In this document: in pieces, positions 1 through 6,507 of the stretch
How positions within the stretch are numbered: position 1 is the stretch's first letter
Layout of the letters: every line of letters begins with the position of its first letter
Assembly (NCBI GenBank): GCA_025350745.1
Contig: JANXXG010000338.1
Span: 1-8,854, forward strand
Origin: Chloroflexota bacterium
Lineage (GTDB): Bacteria > Chloroflexota > Limnocylindria > P2-11E
DNA length: 8,854 nt
Direction: 5' to 3'
Position numbers and translations under genes: made by a program
The notes under the pieces: model-generated
Told to the model about the DNA's origin: nothing
Databases searched by the model: none
What the model saw: the letters and a program-made list of their open reading frames with translations, nothing else

Positions 1-997
1 TGCGCGTGTCGACGCGCGCCACGAACGTCTGGCCGCCCGCGGAAAGGTGCAGCTGGAACTCGTTGCCCAGGAACTCGACGACCTCGACGCGCGCGTCGAT
101 CGCGACGTAGGCGCTCTGATCCGGCCGGACACCGGCGTCGATGTCCTCCGGACGGATCCCGACGGTGACCTCGCGGCCCGCGGATCGCGTGGTGCCCGCC
201 TTGAGCGGAGCCTGGAAGAATCCGGCGTCCGCGACAGGTGCCTCCACCGATCCGGTGAGCTTTGCGGGAAAGAAGTTCATCGCGGGCGAGCCGATGAAGC
301 CCGCGACGAAGATGTTCGCCGGGTGCGCGTGCAGGTTCTCCGGCGTGTCGATCTGCTGAAGCAGTCCGTCCTTCATGACCGCGATCCGATCACCCATCGT
401 CATCGCCTCGACCTGGTCATGCGTGACGTACACGGTCGTGCGCTTGATCCGTTGATGCAGCTTCTGCAGCTGCGCGCGGGTCTCGATACGGAGCGCGGCG
501 TCGAGGTTGGACAGCGGCTCATCCATGAGGAAGACCGCCGGCTCGCGCGCGATGGCCCGGCCGACCGCGACGCGCTGGCGCTGACCGCCGGACAGCTCCT
601 TGGGCTTGCGCTTGAGCAGCTTCTGCAGGCCGAGCATCTCGCCGACCTCGGCGACGCGGCGATCGATCTCGGCCTTGTCCATGCCGCGGAGCTTGAGGCC
701 GAAGGCGATGTTGTCGAACACGCTCATGTGGGGATAGAGCGCGTAGTTCTGGAACACCATCGCGATGTCCCGGTCCTTCGGCGCGACGTCGTTGACCAGC
801 CGCTCGCCGATGAAGATATCGCCGCTCGTCTGCTCCTCGAGGCCGGCGATCATCCGCAGGGCCGTCGTCTTGCCACAGCCGGAGGGTCCGACCAGGACGA
901 GGAACTCCTCGTCATTCACCTGGATCGAGAGATCGTTCACCGCGAAGACGGACTCGCCGAACTTCTTGGTCACGTGATCGAACGTGACAGTGGCCAT
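1..997 (-). CDS. Sugar-type ABC importer ATP-binding protein (MalK/UgpC/MsmX class), C-terminus cut by window edge
   Basis: This is the cytoplasmic ATPase that powers a carbohydrate-type ABC importer. The 332 residues visible hold a full nucleotide-binding domain: Walker A GPSGCGKT (37-44), Q-loop VFQNYALYPHMS (81-92), signature LSGGQRQR (135-142), Walker B VFLMDEP with the D-loop SNLDA (155-167), and the switch histidine in VTHDQ (191-195). After about residue 235 comes the regulatory OB-fold domain typical of MalK-like proteins, including VGIRPEDI (279-286). Family members are about 350-390 residues, so only a short C-terminal part is missing. The ATG at 997 is chosen because GGAGGGG lies four bases upstream and because MATVTFDHVTKKFG is a standard family start. 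The gene follows the small secreted protein after 36 bases on the same strand. No permease or binding protein is in view, so the substrate cannot be named; UgpC- and MsmX-type ATPases often serve several importers. The family call is very secure, the substrate unknown. Confidence 0.97.
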   Translation of the reverse strand, partial: MATVTFDHVTKKFGESVFAVNDLSIQVNDEEFLVLVGPSGCGKTTALRMIAGLEEQTSGDIFIGERLVNDVAPKDRDIAMVFQNYALYPHMSVFDNIAFGLKLRGMDKAEIDRRVAEVGEMLGLQKLLKRKPKELSGGQRQRVAVGRAIAREPAVFLMDEPLSNLDAALRIETRAQLQKLHQRIKRTTVYVTHDQVEAMTMGDRIAVMKDGLLQQIDTPENLHAHPANIFVAGFIGSPAMNFFPAKLTGSVEAPVADAGFFQAPLKAGTTRSAGREVTVGIRPEDIDAGVRPDQSAYVAIDARVEVVEFLGNEFQLHLSAGGQTFVARVDTR

Positions 998-1001
998 GTA
1001 T

Positions 1002-1008
1002 CCCCTCC
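1002..1008 (-). promoter_or_regulatory. Strong ribosome binding site of the ABC ATPase gene
   Basis: Read on the minus strand, GGAGGGG lies four bases before the ATG at 997. It is the clearest Shine-Dalgarno sequence among the leftward genes, and it fixes the start of the ATPase. The other leftward starts have weak sites or rely on coupling, so this gene may be translated independently of the genes before it. The 36-base gap shows no convincing terminator or promoter. Confidence 0.75.
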
Positions 1009-1033
1009 GACGTGCTGAGCGGCCCAAAGTATG

Positions 1034-1561
1034 TCACGGGAGGTCGGTCAGGAGCCTCGTGAGCGACGGGCGCCGCGGACCCTGCTCGGCCGCTCCGCCG
1101 ACCCATCGCGCGCGGATCGCATTCGCACGCGAGACCTGCGCGCCCGCCACGAGCCTCCCAAGGATCCGCACGCGGTACGCGACCGCGCCGGCGGGCGGCT
1201 CGACCTCGACGGTCACCCGCCTCTGGGGACCGACGCGGACGAACGGCGAGTCGATCGTCGCGAGCTGGCGTGACCGCCGGTCGCCGACCGCGTAGTAGGC
1301 GATGCGGACGAACGCCTCGGCGATATCCGGATCATCGACGGCGAGGTCGATCGTCAGGCGAGCGGATGACGGGAGCGTCCGGAGGGCGCTCTCGACCCCC
1401 CAGGCCCGCCCGTCGGGGATGCCGATGACGAGCCCGCCGGCGTCGCGGTCGAGGAAGCCGCGGGGTGTCGTCCGGCGGAACGGTCCGCCCGGATCCGCGG
1501 ATGCGGGCGAGCCCACAAGAAGCAGTACGAGCAGCACGGGCGGAAGAAGGACACGGCGCAT
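1034..1561 (-). CDS. Small secreted protein of unknown function
   Basis: I do not recognise a family. The 175-residue product begins with a classical signal peptide: MRR, a hydrophobic core VLLPPVLLVLLLVG, then ASA followed by DPGG, so signal peptidase I would cut after about residue 22. There is no lipobox cysteine. The mature part, about 153 residues, alternates short hydrophobic strands with charged turns (SARLTIDLAV, AFVRIAYYAV, RRVTVEVEPP, AVAYRVRILG), which suggests a beta-sandwich. It contains no cysteine and no obvious catalytic motif. The start is uncertain: an in-frame ATG at 1606 would add 15 residues (MTPRQHAGPAPSSGR). I prefer 1561 because it puts the signal sequence right at the N-terminus, but neither start has a strong ribosome site. 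The frame stays open upstream to 2068, but that part lies inside the mannosidase gene and is not coding in this frame. It sits between the PAP2-mannosidase gene and the ABC ATPase, all on one strand, so an extracytoplasmic role linked to glycans is possible but not shown. Confidence 0.72.
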   Translation of the reverse strand: MRRVLLPPVLLVLLLVGSPASADPGGPFRRTTPRGFLDRDAGGLVIGIPDGRAWGVESALRTLPSSARLTIDLAVDDPDIAEAFVRIAYYAVGDRRSRQLATIDSPFVRVGPQRRVTVEVEPPAGAVAYRVRILGRLVAGAQVSRANAIRARWVGGAAEQGPRRPSLTRLLTDLP

Positions 1562-1635
1562 TCGCCCCGACGATGGAGCAGGACCGGCGTGCTGTCGCGG
1601 GGTCATCCGTTCACGAGGTCGCCCTATTGACGCGA

Positions 1636-4602
1636 CTACGCGAACTCGATCTCCCAGGTCCCGATCTCGAACGCCTCGAGGGTCGCGGCGGCGGAGCCGT
1701 AACGCAGCTCGAGCGGTGCCGCGGTCCGGACCACGTCGAGGCCGGTGTTGCCGAGTGCCTGATCGCCCTCGCGGAGGTCGAGCGGTCGCGAGGCGCGCAC
1801 CGGTCGCGCGAAGCGGAGCGTCGTGTGCGCGAGATCCTTCCCCGGATTCACGAGGCGGACAATGAGGCGATCGCGGGTCCGCGCCCGGATGGCCGAGAGT
1901 GTCACCGCGGGATCGCCGTCCAGGAAGCAGAACGACCGCTCCTCGCCGGCACCCGTTCCCAGCCAGGCGGGCGACAGGAACTCGCGGATCGCTCGCGCGG
2001 CCAGCGGGACCCCGAGTCCCTGGCTCAACGGCACGACGCAATACCGGAACGAGAGCTCGCCCAGGCACTGCGCGGAGGGCGTCTCAACGCGCGGCCCGGC
2101 ATCGCCGCGTCGCTCGGGCAGGTCGCCGCGCGACAGCCAGCCCACGGACCGGAAGAGGGTGACCGCGATCGCGCTCCCGTCGCTCAGCACCGAGTACTCG
2201 CGGAGCCCATCGGCGCCGATAGCGATGCCGGTCGAGTCCTTCTGGACCGCGACCATGTCGTGGAAGCACCGCTCCGGCGTCGGCGGCTCGACCCAGCCCC
2301 GCTTGCGCTCGATCCGATTGTCGCGCTCGATGAGCGCGAAGCCGGCGCCGGCGGTGTGGGTCGCGGTCCGCAGCCCCGTGTCGAACACGGCTTTCAGCCG
2401 ATGATCGCGAGAGGCATTCGTCACGGTCGCCGTCACGTCGACGCGCGAGGTGCCCGCGTCGACGGAGATGACGAACCGGACCCTGCTGTCCACGAGCTCG
2501 GGGCGGCGAGCGAGGCGATCGTCCCGGAGCGACGATGGCAGGCGCAGCGGCACGTCCACCGTCACGATCGCCCGATCACCCTCGACCCGCGTGGCCCGAC
2601 GGCCGGCGAGCCCTTTCGACGTGATCGTCGGACCGGCGTACGAGTACGTGTACTCGTCGCCACGATCGCCTTCGTCCACGAGCACGTTCTGGCGCGGGCT
2701 GCGGGTCTCGGTGGCGCGGTCGATGATGATGAAGCTGCCGTCCTCGCCGACCTCTACCCGCATCCGTTCGTTCACGATGACGCCCGCCTCGGGGGCGCTG
2801 ACGCCTTCCGTTCGGCCACGCACCGCCGGGGTCACGCCGAGCGGCGCGCAGCTGATGACGGTGAGCCGGCCATTGATCGGGACCACCGCGTCGCGCACCC
2901 AGGGCACCGCGCTCCACACGACCTGCGCGCCGCCCACGCCCGCCAGCCGGCCGGAGAGCTCGCCCACGACCCGTTCGCCCTCGCTGCGCACGCGCGCGAA
3001 GCGGGGCCGCATGTCGAGATCGTGCACGGCGTCGATCGAGCAGCCGCAGATCGAATCGTGCGGGTGGTTCTCAAGCAGCGTCCGCCACAGCGACCGCAGC
3101 GTCGCGCTGGCGGTGCCGCCGCTGAACGCATCGAGCGGCTCGCACCGCTCGAGCAGGAGCCGCTCGCAGGCCGCGTTCTCCTGTTTGATCCAGGCGCGAG
3201 TGGAGTTGACGCCGCGGAGGATGGGCCGGTACTTGCCGGAGACCATCTCGCCGACGAACACGCCGCGCGGCGCCGGCAGCGCGGCGACGAACTCCTCGAG
3301 GCTCGCGATCTTCGCCCGGGTGCGCGGCGCGACCCGGCCGATCGCCTGCACTGCTTCCGGCAGCCGCTCGAACGCCGAGGTGTGATCGGTCCCCACCATG
3401 AACAGGAGTGCGTCGCCGGCGGCGTACGGGGCGGTGCGGTCCATGATCCGGGGCAGCATCTTCCGGACCTGGCGCCCGACGTCCAGGACGGGCGTCGAGC
3501 CGTCGGCGACCAGCGGCAGGGCATTGTCATAGTGCGCGACCTGATGCGAGGCGAGCACGCGATCCCCGGAAGGCGACTCCCACTTGAACTCGCTGCCGAG
3601 CTCCTCGCCCGAGTCCCCAACGCCGCGAGCGAACACGTAGCTGCCATAACCGAAGCCGCGGAGAAGCTGCGGCATCTGCGCCGGATGCCCGAACGGATCG
3701 GCGACGTAGGCGACCCGCGACGCGCGGCCGAATGATCCGGCGACGCGCAGCCCCTCCTGGAAGTTGCGGACGAGCGACTCGCCGCACACGAGCAACAGGT
3801 CCGCGAGGACGTACCACGGCCCGATGAGCAGCCGGTCCGCCCGGACGAGCGCCTCGATGCGGGGCCGGTCCTCGGGCCGGAGCGCGAGGTGGTCCTCGAG
3901 CGGGATCGTCTGACCGTCGAAGGTGAATGAGCTGAAGCGCGGCTCGCGCTCCAGAAGATCGAGCAGGGCACCGACCATCAGCACGAGCCGGCCTTGGAAG
4001 GCACCGAACCGCTCGTACCACTCGCGATCCCAGTGGGTGTGCGGGACGACGAACGCCCGCCACGGGTAGAGGCGCAGGACCCAGGCAACGATCGCCGGCG
4101 CAGCGAGGCCCCAGGCGATGCCGACGATCGCGCCACCGAGCGCGTCGAGCGGATAGTGGACGCCGACGAACACGCGCGACAGCCCGACGGCCAGCGCGAG
4201 CAGCAGGGCGAAGGGCCGGTAGCGCGGGAAGCACTGCCCGAATGCGACCGCTGCACCGAATGCGAGCGCGGTATCGCCGGACGGGAACGAATACGAGGCC
4301 GGCCCGGGGATGATCGGCTGGAGCGCGTCCGGTATCGCGAGGAACGGGCGAGGGCGGCGCACGAGGACCTTGATCGTCTCGGCGGTGGCCCACGCGAGGA
4401 CCATCCCGTTGAAGATCGTGAGCGCCACCCAGAGGCCACGGCGGCCGCCGCGGGTGCGCCACAGCACGATCCCGAGCAGCCACCACTGGAGACCCTGGAA
4501 ATTGAGATAGGTGACGACGATCGCGACGATCGCGATCAGCGGATTGCGCGCCGCGACGATCGCCGTGTAGAGCTGTTGGTCGAACGCGAAGAGCTGGTCC
4601 AT
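1636..4602 (-). CDS. Fusion protein: membrane PAP2-family phosphatase + GH38 alpha-mannosidase
   Basis: One 988-residue open frame carries two complete enzymes. Residues 1-180 are a PAP2 phosphatase with about six membrane helices (near 21-34, 38-48, 57-77, 111-124, 128-148, 155-177). Its motifs are K78-x6-R85P86, PSGD (107-110; the family norm is PSGH) and S142R143-x5-H149-xxx-D153. PAP2 enzymes remove phosphate from lipid phosphates or polyprenyl pyrophosphates at the outer membrane face. From residue 184 follows a GH38 retaining alpha-mannosidase: FVVPHTHWDREW (184-195; H190 and D192 as zinc ligands), VADPFGH with nucleophile D302, NHPHDSICG (512-520; zinc ligand H515), then the C-terminal beta domains with DRGDEYTYS (646-654), GWLSRGDLPERRGDAGP (821-837) and TPSAQCLGE (841-849). 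The roughly 805-residue GH38 part is near the size of E. coli MngB, as I recall it. No start codon lies near the joint. The gene shares one base with dedA (TGATG), implying coupled translation. Family calls are firm; substrate and purpose of the fusion are unknown. Confidence 0.93.
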   Translation of the reverse strand: MDQLFAFDQQLYTAIVAARNPLIAIVAIVVTYLNFQGLQWWLLGIVLWRTRGGRRGLWVALTIFNGMVLAWATAETIKVLVRRPRPFLAIPDALQPIIPGPASYSFPSGDTALAFGAAVAFGQCFPRYRPFALLLALAVGLSRVFVGVHYPLDALGGAIVGIAWGLAAPAIVAWVLRLYPWRAFVVPHTHWDREWYERFGAFQGRLVLMVGALLDLLEREPRFSSFTFDGQTIPLEDHLALRPEDRPRIEALVRADRLLIGPWYVLADLLLVCGESLVRNFQEGLRVAGSFGRASRVAYVADPFGHPAQMPQLLRGFGYGSYVFARGVGDSGEELGSEFKWESPSGDRVLASHQVAHYDNALPLVADGSTPVLDVGRQVRKMLPRIMDRTAPYAAGDALLFMVGTDHTSAFERLPEAVQAIGRVAPRTRAKIASLEEFVAALPAPRGVFVGEMVSGKYRPILRGVNSTRAWIKQENAACERLLLERCEPLDAFSGGTASATLRSLWRTLLENHPHDSICGCSIDAVHDLDMRPRFARVRSEGERVVGELSGRLAGVGGAQVVWSAVPWVRDAVVPINGRLTVISCAPLGVTPAVRGRTEGVSAPEAGVIVNERMRVEVGEDGSFIIIDRATETRSPRQNVLVDEGDRGDEYTYSYAGPTITSKGLAGRRATRVEGDRAIVTVDVPLRLPSSLRDDRLARRPELVDSRVRFVISVDAGTSRVDVTATVTNASRDHRLKAVFDTGLRTATHTAGAGFALIERDNRIERKRGWVEPPTPERCFHDMVAVQKDSTGIAIGADGLREYSVLSDGSAIAVTLFRSVGWLSRGDLPERRGDAGPRVETPSAQCLGELSFRYCVVPLSQGLGVPLAARAIREFLSPAWLGTGAGEERSFCFLDGDPAVTLSAIRARTRDRLIVRLVNPGKDLAHTTLRFARPVRASRPLDLREGDQALGNTGLDVVRTAAPLELRYGSAAATLEAFEIGTWEIEFA

Positions 4603-5237
4603 CAGCGCGCGCGGAGGTGTCGCCAGATGAAGAGCCCGACGCCCGCCACGATGGCGCCGGCGACGAGGTAGTCGAGGCCCTTCAGGTCGTGCTTCAGATC
4701 CGTCCAGTGCTCACCGAGGACCATGCCGCCCCACACCAGGAGCATCACCCACGGGATCGCGCCGAGGATGGAGAACAGCAGGAAGCGCCAGAGCGGCATG
4801 CGCGCGATCCCCGCGGGGACCGAGATGAACGTTCGAACGATCGGGAGCATCCGCGAGGCAAAGACGGTCACGTCGCCCCAGCGCCTGAAGTGGCGGTCCG
4901 CGGCATCAAGGTCATGGGTCGAGATCAGGATGTATCTGCCGTAGCGCTCGAGCAGCGGCCGGCCTCCGAATGCGCCGACCCCGTAGGCGATGAGCGATCC
5001 GAGGGTGTTGCCGGTCACACCGGCGATGACGGCGCCCCAGTAGGACCAGGGCTGACCGGTCAGCGGCTCGGACACGCCGCGCGCGACGCTGAAACCGGCC
5101 AGGGGAAGGATGAGCTCGCTCGGGACCGGGATGGCCGCGCTCTCGATGGTCATGGCGAGGAGCACGCCGAGGTAGCCGAACGCCGCGTAGGCGCGTTCGA
5201 GCAACGGCAGGACAGACGCGTCGAGGGCCTCGAGCAC
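4602..5237 (-). CDS. DedA-family integral membrane protein
   Basis: This is a membrane protein of the DedA (SNARE-associated, PF09335) family. Some members carry undecaprenyl phosphate or other lipids across the cytoplasmic membrane, and others are needed for envelope integrity and proton-linked homeostasis. The family signature is plain: ESAAIPVPSELILPLAGF (32-49) with its acidic and proline residues, GNTLGSLIAYGVGAFGGRP (76-94), and FASRMLPIVRTFISVPAGIA (126-145) with the conserved arginines R129 and R135. Hydrophobic stretches lie near 18-32, 41-52, 66-90, 150-172 and 189-205. The start is not certain. I chose the GTG at 5237, giving 211 residues, a normal family length, and leaving the divergent gene's leader free. 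An ATG at 5303 and an earlier start at 5402 are in frame, but they add low-complexity sequence and run into the opposite gene. A TTG at 5204 is also possible. The stop overlaps the start of the PAP2-mannosidase gene by one base, so the two proteins are probably made together. Confidence 0.93.
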   Translation of the reverse strand: MLEALDASVLPLLERAYAAFGYLGVLLAMTIESAAIPVPSELILPLAGFSVARGVSEPLTGQPWSYWGAVIAGVTGNTLGSLIAYGVGAFGGRPLLERYGRYILISTHDLDAADRHFRRWGDVTVFASRMLPIVRTFISVPAGIARMPLWRFLLFSILGAIPWVMLLVWGGMVLGEHWTDLKHDLKGLDYLVAGAIVAGVGLFIWRHLRAR

Positions 5238-5301
5238 GTCGTTATCATCGGGCTTGAGGAACAGGGGCGGGTCCGGAAGAGATTCGACCGGGGAGACGCC
5301 C
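5238..5301. promoter_or_regulatory. Divergent intergenic region presumed to hold promoters for both operons
   Basis: This 64-base gap is the only place in the window where genes diverge, so promoters for both directions should lie in or beside it; this follows from layout, not from a clear motif. On the minus strand GATAAC (5246-5241) is a weak -10-like hexamer only three bases from the GTG at 5237, with no convincing -35. If it is used, the dedA message would be leaderless or nearly so, or would start at a later codon. On the plus strand TTGAGG (5254-5259) resembles a -35 box, but no good -10 follows. No operator-like palindrome is evident, apart from the CATG at the plus-strand start codon. 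Confidence 0.4.
5290..5295 (+). promoter_or_regulatory. Ribosome binding site of the glycosyltransferase gene
   Basis: GGGGAG lies six bases before the ATG at 5302. It favours this start over the in-frame TTG at 5254, which would add 16 residues with no domain content and has no ribosome site of its own. Confidence 0.7.
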
Positions 5302-6507
5302 ATGCGCCAAGCGACCGCGTCAGCGCTCGACGACCGGCTCCGGCACGGCCTTGCCCGCGTCGGCAAGGCGGACCTGCTGGTCGGGATCCCGAGCTTCAAC
5401 AACGCCCGAACGGTCGGTCACGTCGCACGGACCGTGGCCCTGGGTCTGCGCACCCACTTCCCCGGCTCGACGCCCGTCATCGTCAACGCCGACGGCGGCT
5501 CGACCGACGGCACAAGTGACGTCGTGGCCCGGTCGACCGGCGACATCGCGACGATCGCGGGCGCGTACGTCGGTCCGCCCGGCAAGGGTTCCGCGTTCCG
5601 GGCGATCTTCGAGATCGCGACCCAGCTCGGCGTGCAGGCGTGCGCGGTCGTGGACAGCGACCTCCGCAGCATCACGCCCGAATGGATCGAACGGCTGATC
5701 TCGCCGATCCGCGGCGGCAGCGCGGACTACGTGACCCCTCTGTACGCGCGGCACAAGTTCGACGGCACGATCACAAACAACGTCGCCTACCCGCTCACCC
5801 GCGCGCTCTACGGGCTTCGGCTCCGCCAACCGATCGGCGGAGAGTTCGGATTCGGTCCGGCGCTCGCCCGCGACTTCCTCGATGGAGCCGCGCTCGGCGG
5901 TGCCGATGTGTGGTCCACGGATGTTGCGAGATTCGGCATCGACATCTACATGACGACGACGGCCCTGGTCACCGGCCGGCGGGTGGTGCAGGCATTCCTC
6001 GGCGCGAAGATCCACGACCCGAAGGACCCTGGAGCGGATCTCGCCCCGATGTTCGGCCAGGTGGTGAGCACGCTGTTCCGGCTCGCGCTCGCTAACCCCG
6101 AGCGGTGGACGAGCGTGCGCGACTCGAAGCCCGCGGCGATCGTCGGCGCGATCGAACCGGTCGAGCCTGAGGTCGTGAACGCGAGCGTCGAGATCCTGCG
6201 GCAGAAGTACGCGGCCGGCCGCCAGGAGCATCAGGCCGTCTGGGGCGAGATCCTGAGCCGCCCGGTGCCCGATCGCGTGGACGACGCGGCCTGGGCGCGC
6301 ATCGTCTTCGACTTCCTGCTCGCATCGCGGTCCCATCCGGACGAGACGCAGCGGTACGTGACCGCCCTCGTACCGTTGTACTTCGCGCGGGTCGCGAGCT
6401 TCATCGAAGAGGCCAGGGACCTCGACACCGATGCCGCGGAGCGGCTGGTCGAGCGCCAGGCCGCGACGTTCGAAGAGCTCAAGCCCGAGCTGGTGGGCCG
6501 CTGGTGA
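5302..6507 (+). CDS. GT-A glycosyltransferase, mannosylglycerate-synthase-like (GT78/GT2 type)
   Basis: This 401-residue protein has an N-terminal GT-A nucleotide-sugar domain and a helical C-terminal region, with no membrane helix, so it is probably cytoplasmic. Visible motifs are the entry strand LLVGIPSFNNARTV (25-38), NADGGSTDGT (62-71), GPPGKGSAF (91-99; K95), the metal-binding DSD (118-120) followed by SITPEWI (123-129), QPIGGE (176-181), FGID (211-214) and AKIHDPKD (235-242; H238). From memory, Rhodothermus mannosylglycerate synthase has the same order: PGKG, DAD then a similar WI segment, QPLGGE, WGID and a metal-binding GKAH, and its C-terminal helices show a similar spacing of aromatic residues to the stretch around WARIVFDFLL (331-340). 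That points to transfer of a hexose from a nucleotide sugar to a small polar acceptor such as glycerate, but donor and acceptor cannot be read from sequence alone. A plain GT2 family name is the safe alternative. The ATG at 5302 has a good ribosome site. The stop overlaps the next gene by four bases. Confidence 0.9.
   Translation: MRQATASALDDRLRHGLARVGKADLLVGIPSFNNARTVGHVARTVALGLRTHFPGSTPVIVNADGGSTDGTSDVVARSTGDIATIAGAYVGPPGKGSAFRAIFEIATQLGVQACAVVDSDLRSITPEWIERLISPIRGGSADYVTPLYARHKFDGTITNNVAYPLTRALYGLRLRQPIGGEFGFGPALARDFLDGAALGGADVWSTDVARFGIDIYMTTTALVTGRRVVQAFLGAKIHDPKDPGADLAPMFGQVVSTLFRLALANPERWTSVRDSKPAAIVGAIEPVEPEVVNASVEILRQKYAAGRQEHQAVWGEILSRPVPDRVDDAAWARIVFDFLLASRSHPDETQRYVTALVPLYFARVASFIEEARDLDTDAAERLVERQAATFEELKPELVGRW

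Noticed and set aside
47..1018. 323-residue open frame on the plus strand, opposite the ABC ATPase
   Set aside because: The minus strand shows a complete ABC nucleotide-binding domain; this frame has no domain and is a shadow.
1562..1635. Possible hairpin terminator between the mannosidase stop and the secreted-protein start
   Set aside because: The best pairing (around CCCCGCGAC with GTCGGGG) is interrupted, has a long loop and no T-run, so it does not support a terminator.
1562..2068. N-terminal extension of the small secreted protein up to an ATG at 2068
   Set aside because: It would bury the signal peptide in the middle of the protein and lie within the mannosidase coding sequence, and its composition is shadow-like. 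Only the 15-residue extension to 1606 remains a real alternative.
1465..3735. 756-residue open frame on the plus strand, opposite the PAP2-mannosidase gene
   Set aside because: It is arginine-, alanine- and histidine-rich low-complexity sequence with no domain. Such long antisense frames are normal opposite G+C-rich genes, and the opposite strand has two firmly recognised domains.
5238..5402. Longer DedA start at 5402 or 5303
   Set aside because: The added residues are Arg/Ser/Pro-rich and not family-like, there is no ribosome site, and the extension to 5402 overlaps the start of the divergent glycosyltransferase.
5320..6336. 338-residue open frame on the minus strand, opposite the glycosyltransferase
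   Set aside because: Rich in Arg, Asp and Val without motifs; the plus strand has the conserved transferase motifs and a ribosome site.
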